This document shows positions 34,640-45,100 of a stretch of 64,000 nucleotides of DNA, in pieces. The DNA lies in assembly GCA_023213395.1 (NCBI GenBank), contig CM041465.1, forward strand, positions 77,135,741-77,199,740. The letters are read 5' to 3'. The position numbers and the translations under genes were made by a program. The stretch is from Cycas panzhihuaensis. Taxonomy: Eukaryota > Cycadophyta. The notes under the pieces are model-generated. The model saw only the letters and a program-made list of their open reading frames with translations, had not been told where the DNA came from and searched no databases. How positions within the stretch are numbered: position 1 is the first letter of the stretch; each line of letters starts with the position of its first letter.

Positions 34640-34869
34640 CATCTCTTGTCTGGTGCCCCTCCTTAGCATTTCCTATTCGCCCTCTGCAACAACGCATTAC
34701 CTTCTCTCAGACTCTGAATAGATCTCCTAGAATGCTCCTCCCAGACCTCTCCACATCCATGGCCCTCAAGAGTTGTGTTTTGGTTTGCGTTTAGGCGTGG
34801 GTGGGCGTGCATGGTGGCAACAATAGCAACGATGACATCGCAACGACGTGGTAGCCAAACTGATTTCAA
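34640..34869 (-). other. GC-rich unidentified segment, probably host-derived
   Basis: This stretch is about half G+C, against about 30 percent around it, and contains several CpG. A minus-strand frame (34869 to 34663, MKSVWLPRRCDV...LREGNALLQRANRKC) is open, but I do not recognise it. On the plus strand an ATGGCCCTCAAG at about 34758 could be a captured first exon instead. Its edges, composition and position next to the gene fragments suggest a fourth captured piece. The 34400-34640 stretch between has no clear match. Confidence 0.45.
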
Positions 34870-36485
34870 AATTTTATTTTTTATTTTTTTATAAAATCTT
34901 AAAAAAAAAGAATTAAATTGAATATTTTTTAAAATCTAGGTTTTAAGATATAAGCTCCCTTGAGCTTCAGCATCTGGTCACCTATATACTCCACGTGATC
35001 GTTAATGCATCTCAAAGGGGATAATAAAACTTATAAAACCTTTTTTTCTTTTTATTTATTTTTAATGTTTTACCTACATAGGGTTACTAGCATTTTTTTT
35101 TTGAGTCATCAGTTTCTGACGGAACTAGTTTCGTTGCATTAGAAAATTTCTATAGATCAATTTTGACTGGTTATATGACCAATTTGGGCTTGATTTGACC
35201 CTGTTTCAGTCGATTTAAAGTCAAATATTCTTTTTTTGAGCATTTTTTTAAACTTTTCATAAAATTACTTTTTCATCTGATTATATTTTTCTACTAGGAG
35301 ATTATTTTCTACCCATACCTATTCTACAGTGATCTACATTCAATAAACTTCATTTTGATCATTATTTTAATCCCCCAAAATGGCACTTTAGTACTTTTTA
35401 GCACTTTTTAAATATTTTTACATAAAAGTACTTACTACCATTTCTATTATAACTTCTCTGTTTTGTATTAGAATTTAGTTCTGTCAGTTTTGTTGGGAAG
35501 CTGACTCATTACTCTTTGAATTGACATAGTTTTTTATATGTTTTAATACATTTTTGTTGATTTTCAAATCGATCAAAGTTGAGAGAGTTAATTACCTCAA
35601 ACTTTCTATATTTACACACTTTTCATATATTATTTCTCAAAATGTTTCAATTGAAAAGATATTAAGTAGCACTCTAAGATATATTTTATTTTTTTACATC
35701 ATTATATAAAGTTTTATTAATATTTTTATAAGTTTTTTGAGCTCTTTGCTCCTATTAGGCCTCAAAAGGAGGCCTATACCTTTAGATCATTAAAATTTGA
35801 CTTGTAGTAACCCATTTTCAAAACGATTAATTCCATTGAGTAGTTCTTTTATTTATCTACATACTGGTAAATTTTTATATTATTCTGACATCATTTAATA
35901 TAGCTTTGAAGCTTCCAAACTTGAGGTTGTCTTCTAAACCTTTATTTTAAGGAGTACAATATATTTTGTTCAAAAGTTTCTTCATATTCATTATATTTTA
36001 AAGTGAAAATATTTATATATATTTTAATTTCAACATTATATATTATTATCAAGGCTAAGGATTTATTGCATTGAGAGTTTACATTTATTCATTTGAAGAA
36101 TCAAAAGGTTAAGGATTATTCTTTTTATCATCAAAGTTATATTTCAGATTTGTATTGCTAAAAGAATCTTTATTACATTCAAATGTTCTCTTATATTCAT
36201 TTTATTTCAAAATTTATTTGAAAGACATACTTATTGAAAATCCTTTTTTCTCGTTATTGAAAGGATCATTTCCTTATTGTGCCTAGTTGATTGACTTTCT
36301 AAAGAGCATTATATTTCCTTCAAAAAGTTTATTTGAAATCATATATGTTCATTGGTTTATTGACTTTTTTACTTAATAAAAACATACATTTTATGTACTA
36401 AAGTTTCTTTGATAAAATAATATAATTTCCTACATTTGATGGGCAAAATTTTTTACTATAGCACAAGACTATGTAAGCCTATTTT
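34870..36485 (+). other. Non-coding body of LARD-B
   Basis: A+T-rich DNA with no domain motif. Phrases such as AGGTTTTAAGATAT, CATCTGGTCACC and CTCCACGTGAT near 34930-35000 recur in altered form in LARD-A (13890-13985). Later stretches (36040-36480) are like LARD-A 14500-15280 in style and order. This is the shared backbone of the family. Confidence 0.5.
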
Positions 36486-37080
36486 ATTGAACATGATCTT
36501 CTAAAATATTTGCAACATGAATGTAATTTCAGTATTAAAGAAAATTTTAGAAAGGATAATGAAGTTTTAGGTTTATTATTTTGCACTATGAATGATGATA
36601 TTTTTTTAAAGGTTTGTGAATTAACAACTTCTAAATCTGTTTGGGATGTATTGATTTCCACTTATGGGAGAGATACCCTCAATGTATTTAATGTTATTTT
36701 TGATGAGCATGTGAGACAGGTGATAGAACAGGTGAATCATAATGACAACACCCATAAAGATTCAGATTAAATGCAGGACCAACTTGCTACACAAGTAGTT
36801 GATCCTCCATTTGAGGGGGAGAGTGAATTCTATGATATGACAATAAATATTTATGATGATTTGACAGTTGTTCATTATACAAAGTTTTCAAAAGATAAAT
36901 TTCAAGTTTAAAGTTTTTTTAATGCTTCAGTTGATAAAGTCAAAGTTATAACAGTTCATTTTTATACAGATTAAGCTGCATTCAACTATAGATTTCTTAC
37001 ACCATTAAATGATGAAGACATATACATTGGTAAAGGGATAAGAAGAGTTTATAAAGATTAAGTTACAACATACAATTTCA
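36486..37080 (+). pseudogene. Gag-like frame of LARD-B
   Basis: It reads EHDLLKYLQHECNFSIKENF, RKDNEVLGLLFCTMNDDIFL and ELTTSKSVWDVLISTYGRDT, the pattern of copia gag (LFFIxxAxxxxIFxxIxxxTTSKxxWDxL). A stop follows at 36768, then an unusual extension (VVDPPFEGESEFYDMT; NASVDKVKVITVHFYTD; TPLNDEDIYIGKGIRRVY) that meets the 3' LTR. No zinc knuckle or protease follows. LARD-A has a related frame in the same position, which suggests the family keeps gag but lost or never had pol. Confidence 0.65.
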
Positions 37081-37083
37081 AAA

Positions 37084-37483
37084 TGTTGGAGTAAATTGTC
37101 ATCACTCCACTCCCACCTCCCAACCAGGGGAGCACACCTCATCATCTTCAATTTACACATGTGGATGCTCAACATGTGTAGGTAAGTTAATATTAATTTG
37201 AGTTAAGTTTATTTTAAGTTAAGTTTATATTATTTTATTGTAATTTAAATTTCAGGGGTTGAGGAGTTTCCCTTCTCCCTCAAAATTATAAATATTGAGG
37301 TGTATGCAACCCTAGTATCTTTAGACACTGCCCATATTGGGAAATTTATAACTCTCTTCACTATAATATGGATTGAATACAAAGTATTTTCATGTTGAAG
37401 CTATGATGCTATGATGCAATATTGATCTATATGATTTCTGTATATATTCTGTCCTGTTCTCCTTGCATATTCTATTTCCAACA
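37084..37483 (+). repeat. 3' LTR of LARD-B
   Basis: It begins TGTTGGAGTAAATTG and ends TTTCCAACA, followed by TAAGT. It contains the 9-bp tandem duplication near 37404 that the 5' copy lacks. No strong polypurine tract is visible just upstream (CAATTTCAAAA); a purine run, GAGGGGGAGAG, lies about 270 bp before it. Confidence 0.92.
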
Positions 37484-37488
37484 TAAGT

Positions 37489-38500
37489 AACTGATCCTCT
37501 ATCTCTGCAAAAATGACATATCTGGTAATAATGATTTTTTATTATGAAGGTATAAAGACCTTATACCCTTTTTTATCCATAGGGTATCAAACAAAGATGC
37601 CTTTAAGTGCCCTTGGCTAGAGTTTATTTCGATCTACATCTAGAATGTAGGCATAGCATGTAGAGCCAAAAATTTTGAAGTAGTGAACAATGGGGGCTTA
37701 TCTTGACCACTTTTTATTAGGTGCTTATCATTCCTTTGATGGGCTAACAAAATTGATACTATAAACAACTGTCCAGATTGCTTCGGCCCATAGGTAGGTA
37801 AGTATATTTTTGTATACCAACATAGCCCAAGGCATATTCATGATTGTCCCATTCATGCACTTGGCAACTCCATTTTATTGTGCGGTACCTACTACTGTTG
37901 TTTTATGCTTGATGCCATTATCTTGAAGGTAGCTTTCAAACTTATGTGAGGTATATTCATCACCATTATCAGTTCAAAGACATTTGAGTTAATAACCTGA
38001 CTCCTTTTCAGTGAGGGCTTTGAATTCTTTGAATACACATAAGGCTTCATCTTTCTTATGTAGAAAAGCTACCTATACTTTTCTAGTGAAATCATCAATG
38101 AAAGAGATGTAGTATAACTTGCCCTTTAGTGAAGGAATGGGTATTGGTCTGTACAAATCAAAGTGTACTAATTATAATGGATGACTTAATTTCTATTAAC
38201 TTTTGGGAAAGGGTTTTCGATGAGATTTGGTAATGCTACAAGCTTTACATTTAAAGGGCTTAGAGGAGAACTTTAAAAGATTTGGAAGAGTGTTAGAAAG
38301 ATCTCTAAGTCTATCAATGTGAACATGGCCCATGCGAGCATGCCAAAGAGCTTTTGGTGATAATGTTAGATGGGTCAAGATGGAATTAAATGTAAATTCT
38401 TCATTGGGATAAGGGTTTTGGGCACAATGGGTTTCAGAAGATGGAGAGCCATTCAATAAAAAGAGTTTACCAGAGAGATGTCTAGTCAAGACCACTTGAT
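37489..38500 (-). pseudogene. Copia-R integrase remnant
   Basis: On the minus strand: the GAG-pre-integrase zinc domain (LWHARMGHVHIDRLRDLSN, CKACSITKSHRKPF) at 38196-38495. The core follows: LVHFDLYRP, FIDDFTRKV and DNGDEYTSHKF at about 37955, and QNGVAK at about 37860. Core acidic residues are still visible. The C-terminus (KKGYKVFIPS, IIITRYVIF) runs into the LARD-B insertion at 37483. The rest of the linker to RT resumes at 31787. Confidence 0.9.
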
Positions 38501-38528
38501 TAGTTAGAGGGTGAATGACCTGGAGAGT

Positions 38529-39998
38529 CTAGTCATTTACGGTTACACTCAGATCAAATCCACGAGAGACAAGTGTGGATAAGGAGAGTAGGTTTTGTTT
38601 GAGATTGGGTATGTATAAGACATTAAGCAATGTAAAATCTTCTAAGCCTGGTAGTTTCAGGCGAATGTTACCAATTCCTTCAATAGGTTGTTGTGATTTA
38701 TCATCCATGTAAATAACTCCTTGAACATTTGAGTCAAATGTTTGATATAGACTATGATTGCATGTCATATGTTGAGTTACTCCTATGCCCATGATCCATT
38801 GTCATTCGATTGAAGCCACACTATTTACAATTCCAATAGGGCTTGGCATTGGTGAAGGGAATTCACAAGTGATATATCCACATCAAGCTTCAAAGTATCT
38901 CTTTGCTTGGTTAATAGCATTTGATACTGAAAATCCCTCAATTCTTTGAAACTGTGCTTGTACAAAACCTGAACCACTAAAGGATTCTTCACAAGTTTCT
39001 TCAACATTGTGAGCTCCATGTTTTGGTTGGAACTTAGACAACTTATAAGTGGCAGTTTTGCAGTCTTTTGCTAAGTGTTCTTTATGGTTACACCAATCAC
39101 ACATAATAGTTTGATTACCAGTCCCTGAAGAGGTATTAGTTTGGCCTAACTGTCTTGCTCTTTGTTGAGATGGCCCTTAGCCTTGAGATTATCGAGGCTG
39201 TGACTAAAAGTTTGATTGACCTTATGGATGATTTCCCATGTTTCTTCTTCTTCCTCTTGCTTGGTTATTTCCTCTGCCATGAGAGGAACCTTGATTTTTT
39301 ATGTAGCAAACTTCTTCTTCCACCTCAAAGGCTGCATCTGGAAGAGAGTCAGAGGATACAAAGTTAGTATCAAAGGTCTTGTCAAATTCTATGAACTTCT
39401 CAGCAAGTGCTTCGAAGTTAAGTGTCTTCAATGTTCCACTATATTAAAGACTTCCAAGTAAGTTTTTATAATCAAGGACATGTAGACATGATTGGATCAA
39501 GAATACCCAAGTGATACATCGGGTCTTAAAATCTTTATCAATTGCCTATTTTATTGGTCGAAGGAGATTTATTATCTGATGAGCTCGTCCGTTCTACAAT
39601 TTTAATTTGTTCATTTTTAGAACAAGATGAATAAATTATAAATCTGGCTTAGCATCAAAGTTCTTCTTGAGAACCTCAAGGACCTTCCAGGTTGTATTAT
39701 GCTGCTCTTCATTAATAAAGTTGTGTAAGGAGTGATCAATAACTAATAGAATTTCTGTATAAATCTTTTCACTATCTATCTCCCATTGTAATTTGGTTGT
39801 AGTATCTATAGGAGTTGTTGGGGTAGATCCACCAGAAGTAGGTCTTGTAGCTGTTATTGGTATGATGGGTGTAGGCTGCAAGTAGGCTCTCTAAAGGTCT
39901 TCATACTTTGTAACATTTTTAACTCCAGTGTACCACAAATCTTAATTTTCTTTGCCTTTCAATATGCAGTTGACATTCTACTTGAATTGAGATAACAT
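38529..39998 (-). pseudogene. Copia-R gag and protease remnant
   Basis: A minus-strand ATG at 39998 gives MLSQFK, a stop and a gag start. Gag runs on through 39636-39881 (TTKLQWEIDSEKIYTEILL) and 39222-39431, to an intact CCHC knuckle, CDWCNHKEHLAKDC, at about 39060-39101. Protease follows at about 38770-38810. Its active site WIMDSGATQHMT has become WIMGIGVTQHMT, losing the catalytic Asp. The tail VLYIPNLKQNLLSLSTL (about 38600) is typical. Stops interrupt gag. Confidence 0.9.
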
Positions 39999-41923
39999 AA
40001 TGACGATGAAGAAGTAGAAGAGATGATAAAAGTATGTGCCACTGACACGTGTGGCTAGTACACTTGGCACAATAGGGATATAGAAATGAATGCTATGATG
40101 AGAAGCAAGCAATGATTAAGTATTTTTCAATAACTATAAAAAAAATGAGTATAAGTAATGATGCAAGAATAAGGCCTAATGTAGAGCTGGCAAAGAGTGG
40201 TGATGTGTCATGCCACTAACCTCTAACTTATGTCCAAATGTGGATGAGGTTTCAATACTTAAGGCTTTTAGTATATGATTAGGGCCTTCACCTGTAATGC
40301 CCACACCTGCGCTTGGTGGAGCCTAGGTACTCACAGTCCTCACCCAGTTTACTAGTGAGTAGCTATATACCTCCTCTGAAGAGTCAAATAATAGTAAGTA
40401 TCCCACGGCTATGACGAATATTAGACCGGATTAATTTTAATCTTGCATTAAGGTTTTTAGTTTTCCTGGGTGGTTATTAGGATTATCCCTGATTGGAGGC
40501 CGTATATATGGCTAACCTATCCCTCCACCACTATTCCGATTAGAATCAAACCCAGTCTGAAACTCACACCTCTCTTAGGGCCTCAACTTTGGCCAACGTT
40601 AGTCTATTTCAACCAAGGCAAGTGTGCACACAGGTCAAGAACTGGTGGTATAAAGTGTACGGATGAGATTCCTTTTAGGAATAATGTAAGTTTTTTCTGA
40701 ATAACTGAAAACTGAAATAGAAAGTTGTAAAATATGCTTGCTTGCTTTTTGTGCTTACTTTATTGTTGTTGCTACTTTTGTGATGCTTTATTCTATGTGT
40801 GCAAATAGAAAAAGCATGCTAGATTGAGCAGGGAAACCAGATATTGCTTCCGATCCAAGGTTTCCCTTGCTTTAGTACAATGTTTTTAAATATGTTTTTA
40901 GAAATTTTAATACAAAAGCCACTATGGGCTAAAAATGTGGATCAATTTGTCGCTAAAATATTGATTTTTCTAAATCTATATGCATGCTATTTTGTCCTAT
41001 TTTATGATTTTTTTTTCACAAAATTTACAAATAATGAAAAATAAGCATTATTTTCTAAAAATTACAAATATGAAGGACTAAATAATGAAATTTAAATTTA
41101 TGATAAAAGGAAAAAGTGTTCAGAATGTCGTTTTTCATAGAGTAGTGAAGTCATATTTCTAAAAAGGCATAAAAGATTTTCTGCTCAAAAAAGCACAAAA
41201 GTAGAATGCTGCCAGATCCATTGTCTCAGAATCTAAACTTCAATATATCAAAAGTTACATTTTGATATGTACATCAAATTTCCCTTCTACACCATCTCTA
41301 AAATCATAAAAAGAATTACTTGAAATGCCCTTGCAATGTCCTTTGTGGGGTTGAGTAGGCAAATTCAGCAACTATGAGAAAACTGCATAGATCTCATTAA
41401 CCGATGGATGAAATTTGATGAGATTTATTTTAAACTAATCCTAAAATATAAATATACTAGATCGTTTAATAAAACTTTTAGAGTTTTAGCTTATAATTAA
41501 AGGATTTGATTGGAAAATATGTCTTAAATCACTTATCTACAGATTTTACCCTTTTGTCTTAGCCAAAACTCATTGATGTAGGCTAAATCTAAAGTTCCTC
41601 CAGAAGAAAAAATTAATCATCTAGTCAAGGTGACCTTGCATGCCAAATTTTATCAAAATATGAGATGGTCAATTTTTTTTTATGAAAATTTAGGCCTTTA
41701 ATGCTTTCAGGACTATTCTGGTAATTGAATGGCTTCAAAAACCTATATTCTTCACCTGTGAATTTTTGTACACATATAGAAAGTAGCAACATATAAAGTA
41801 CTATAATTTTAAGATTTTAAAATGTTAAAAATGATGAATGCACTCCCAATACTTCACATTGAAGGTGAAGGAGAGGTAAAATGACTCCATGCAAATGGAA
41901 TGGAGTGAATAGATCACTTTCTA
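39999..41923 (-). other. Long leader of Copia-R
   Basis: Nearly 1.9 kb lie between the primer site and the gag start, unusually long for copia. No motif is visible. 40280-40690 is richer in G+C than its surroundings and has a plus-strand open frame (40470-40700) without recognisable content. It could be an extra insertion or captured sequence, or simply a long leader as in some copia lineages. Confidence 0.5.
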
Positions 41924-41935
41924 GCTCTGATACCA
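41924..41935 (-). promoter_or_regulatory. Primer-binding site of Copia-R
   Basis: Plus-strand GCTCTGATACCA is the complement of TGGTATCAGAGC, the standard tRNA-Met site, two bases from the 5' LTR (41938). It confirms the minus orientation. Confidence 0.93.
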
Positions 41936-41937
41936 CA

Positions 41938-42248
41938 TGAAGGAAGGATGGATCTAGGGAATAAATCACTCACATGCACACAATGGCAATGGAAAATAAA
42001 AAAGATATAAAACAAGATATGAGAGTAAGCTTAGAGGTGAGAATGAATAATGACTCCCTTCTTGAGAGTTTGCCTTTTATTAATGAGGGTGAGCATTAGG
42101 GTTAAGATTTTCCTGCCTAATTACATAAATCTAAAATTACATCTAAATTCACATAAAGTACATTTCATTAAGAGACTAATGCTAACAATATATCCTAAGG
42201 TCACATAATTAATCTACACAAATGACCTTGATACATTAACCTCTTTCA
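41938..42248 (-). repeat. 5' LTR of Copia-R
   Basis: Plus-strand TGAAGGAAGGATGG to CCTCTTTCA, matching 28992-29290. It is followed by TAAGA, the near-match of TAAGG at the other end, and then the gypsy integrase resumes. Confidence 0.93.
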
Positions 42249-42960
42249 TAAGACACTATAAAAATTATCACTTTAGATTAGGGTAGAATGTTCTTGAGTC
42301 ATTTATAGAAGGCTTTGTGGAAGAAGCTAAGAACAAAACTCTAGTTTATTAGTGTCCATCATCCATAGACTAATGGATAAATTAAAGTGGTAAATAGAAT
42401 TTTGAAAAATCTACTAAGCTACACCATTGGAGAGAAGCCTAAATAGTGGAGTTTAACATTAGCCAAAGCAAAATTTACATATAACAATTCTATGAATAAA
42501 ATAATAAGTGTGCTAGATTTAGTACAGATACCTATTAAGAAGAAGGTGAGTGATGATGTAGAAGCTTTTACAAAGCATATATAATAGGTTTATGAGTAGG
42601 TAAAGAAAAAGTTATAGGATAATAATAAAAAGTATAAGGAAGTAATATATGGGACCCACAAGTATAAGGTGTTCAAAGACGGTGACTTGGTGATGGTTTA
42701 TTTGAGGAAATATTGATTTCCCTAATGGACCTATAATAAACTCAAACACAAAAAGATTGGACCATTGTTGGGTTATAAAAAGAATTAATGATAATGTATA
42801 TAAGGTGAATTTACCTAAATGCTTTAATCTCTCGTATTTATAATGTTTTAGATCTATATGCATATCATGAAGGAGATGGGAAGGTAGATTATGAAGGTAA
42901 AGTAGTAAGTTGGGACCCCCAAATGCTAAGGAAGAAGTTAGAAAAAATTAAGTAAGTGTT
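42249..42960 (+). pseudogene. Gypsy-1 integrase C-half and tail
   Basis: The frame cut at 28991 resumes: KIITLD (stop) G, FLSHL, KALWKKLRTKL, then HHPQTNG (the HPQTDGQ motif), VVNRILKNLLSYTIGEKPK and AKFTYNNSMNK. This carries the third catalytic-acid region of integrase. A tail follows at about 42600-42900 (YKVFKDGDLVMVYLRK; NKLKHKKIGPL) typical of gypsy integrase C-termini, near the place where a chromodomain-like end would lie. Stops are frequent. Confidence 0.88.
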
Positions 42961-43146
42961 AAATATGAAGATAATGAGCACATAACAAGAAAAATACAAT
43001 AGGTATCTATTGCAGTGGAAAGGTTTACCACAACCAAGTAACACCTAGATCACAGAAAAAGAGTTAAAATAATAGAATCTTAACAAATTATAGGAACTTA
43101 ATCAAAACAACTCATAGGAGTAGAGTTCTTTTCAACCTAGGGAGGA

Positions 43147-43729
43147 TGATGTGGGAGTATCTAGACTTTTGTTGTAATTTAATTCACTTTTACTTTTTAG
43201 TTTTTTTTCTCTAGATTTTGGAATTTACTAATTAGACCATAACTTTTCACTTGAAGGTCAAAATTTTGTCATTTTTGTGTTGACTCAAAGGTTTATCTTA
43301 GTAGAATAAGCCAAAACAACTTGTGACTAGGCTGTAGGCCCTATTGTATGCCAACAAATTTTCAATAAAAAAAAGCCCTAAATATGCCTAAAAATTGAGA
43401 TTTAGTTTATATGTCTAAAAATAATAGATAATGTTAAATTAGTTTTCACTTTTTATATAATGACCCTTGATGGTCTGGTTTTCCATTAGGGATTAATATA
43501 AAAATATGGTTTTATATAATATTTAAGGTAATTAAGAGTTTTTAGGATTAGGGTTGGAAGCTTTTGGTCTTCTCACTTTCCTTTATATAAATGTATTTTT
43601 AGATTATCTTTTAGCAGATTGAATGGAATGAAAATAGAAGTGAAATAATTCTCCTTATTCTCTGGTTTTTCTTTATTTTAGGTTTGTGTATATGGAATTG
43701 AATATTTTCCTTATAGGCCATCCTCATTA
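43147..43729 (+). repeat. 3' LTR of Gypsy-1
   Basis: It begins TGATGTGGGAGTATC after a purine tract (GGGAGGA) and ends CATCCTCATTA, then CCATA. It aligns with 26031-26595 across its length, with many substitutions. Confidence 0.88.
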
Positions 43730-44089
43730 CCATAGGTCTCAATTAGAATATTACTAATTCAAAACGTTATTTTTTAAATTATTTTTATTTAACATTTTAA
43801 TATAAACCATGTTTATTTAGTTGTTGGAAATATTATTTTTGTTATGATTATTATAATGAAAATGATAGGGATTCATTAATGTGAAAGCCATACTTATTAG
43901 TTGGTAAACACCACTAATGGCCATTAATAGTTCCTCTTATTCTTATGATTTAAATTGCACTATATTATAACATGATCTAACAATAAATACTACTTATTTT
44001 ATGGTATATAATATCATTGCAAAGAGGCTTAGAAGGTCTATTTAGGTCTCATATAAAAGATGTCTATTAACTATCTCATTTAATAAGAT

Positions 44090-44330
44090 GTTGCTAGAAT
44101 ATCTATAGATACAATGGATATTTCACTAGTATACTTATAGGTACCTATCTTAGACATACCATAAGTATCACTAACATACCTACATGTATCTCATTAGATA
44201 ATTATACCTATAGGTATCTTGCTAGGTATACTTAAAAATATGTCTCTATATATTGGCATTGCTACATATATCTATAAGAACTTTATTAAGGTATACTCAT
44301 AGTCATCTTGCTAGAAATATATTGGAAAAT
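44090..44330. repeat. Degenerate minisatellite, locus 2
   Basis: Diverged copies of the same unit as at 23640: near 44130 (CACTAGTATACTTATAGGTA), 44175, 44205, 44225 and 44290. It sits just left of an LTR-like right end at 44673, as the 60685 locus sits inside a similar repeat. Confidence 0.65.
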
Positions 44331-44335
44331 AAATT

Positions 44336-45100
44336 ATGACTCTGATGCTAAAAATCATATGAGATGAATAATATATATAACATAAAATACATACATAATA
44401 AAAAAAGCATACATAATAAAATATAATAGAATAGTGGAAGAATTATTACTCTTTAAGCATTGTATAGAGAGCTTATATATATTTATAAGCATAATTCACC
44501 TCTTTAATGAACAATCACCTATGATAACCTTTAAGACAACTAATTCCATTTTATGAGTATTTACATAACCTTTCATAATGCTTACATTTTAATAATGGAC
44601 CAAGTGAGAAAGAAGAGGGAAACTATGAACCTAAACACATTAACACTTAATGAGTTAAATGTTATACCCAACATGCTCCCTCTTTCGTTTGTTTCATATA
44701 ATAATGTTACATCATAAATTTTTAATCTTTCTTTGCCTTTAGAATTGTTAAAAAGAAATTTGTTACTAATAATTATTTCTCTTTAATAAACTATTGATAT
44801 CCATATAAAAGAGAAACTATGTACTGGACTATATGGGTAACTAATTATTACAACCACTATTTTACTAAGATGTCTTTTACATATGTGGTTTGCTAGCATC
44901 ATTAACACCTTCATCAATATATTTTGAGAATAAATCAAAGTACTTGGATAGACGAATATGCTAGAAAGCAAGAGTATCTTTAAATAATATCTCACCTCTT
45001 ATCTAATAATATTTAATTCCTTGATTCCTTTGGTTGGAAAAGTAGCTTCGTCATTGGTGATACTAGAATCCTCTTCAATAAATTAACTAATAGAAAACAC
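44336..45100 (-). repeat. Possible LTR end and flank of an older minus-strand element
   Basis: ACTCTGATGCTAA (44338-44350) resembles a decayed reverse primer site. GTTATACCCAACA ends at 44673 and is followed by TGCTCCCTCTTTC, a reverse polypurine tract. The flank 44800-44960 (GGACTATATGGGTAACTAAT; CATCAATATATTTTGAGAA) recurs at 61570-61700 in altered form. So the two loci share a repeat. No coding domain is recognised. Confidence 0.4.

Larger units (their letters stand above)
31788..37483 (+). mobile_element. LARD-B: pol-less LTR element with captured gene fragments
   Basis: LTRs of 392 and 400 bp (31788-32179, 37084-37483) are flanked by target duplication TAAGT (31783-31787 and 37484-37488). 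The 5' LTR is followed by a canonical primer site. The body is A+T-rich, with an AGATCT-rich imperfect repeat, a block of antisense host-gene fragments (33527-34400 and probably to 34869), long non-coding DNA and a gag-like frame near the 3' end. No protease, integrase or reverse transcriptase is visible, so it depended on another element for movement. LTR divergence of about 7 percent by eye makes it the youngest layer. Confidence 0.93.
28992..42248 (-). mobile_element. Copia-R: Ty1/copia element on the minus strand, nested in Gypsy-1
   Basis: Reading on the minus strand, the order is 5' LTR (41938-42248), primer site (41924-41935), long leader, gag, protease, integrase, [LARD-B insertion], reverse transcriptase, RNase H, polypurine tract (29291-29302) and 3' LTR (28992-29290). 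Target duplication is TAAGG (28987-28991) and TAAGA (42249-42253), one mismatch. It splits the gypsy integrase. LTR divergence is near one in ten by eye. Without LARD-B it would be about 7.6 kb. It is one of the better preserved copies here, but still broken by stops. Confidence 0.95.
26031..43729 (+). mobile_element. Gypsy-1: Ty3/gypsy element holding two nested insertions
   Basis: LTRs lie at 26031-26595 and 43147-43729, with target duplication CCATA at 26026-26030 and 43730-43734. The internal region has gypsy gag with a zinc knuckle, an RNase H remnant and integrase. The integrase is cut by Copia-R (28992-42248) and resumes at 42249. Without the insert the element would be about 4.4 kb, short for an autonomous gypsy; the reverse transcriptase is missing, so it carried a deletion. 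By eye the LTRs differ at about a fifth to a quarter of sites, making it the oldest layer of the nest. Confidence 0.93.

Noticed and set aside
39155-39461. Overlapping plus-strand Leu/Phe/Ser-rich frames
   Set aside because: Antisense of Copia-R gag; the minus strand holds the zinc knuckle and gag motifs.
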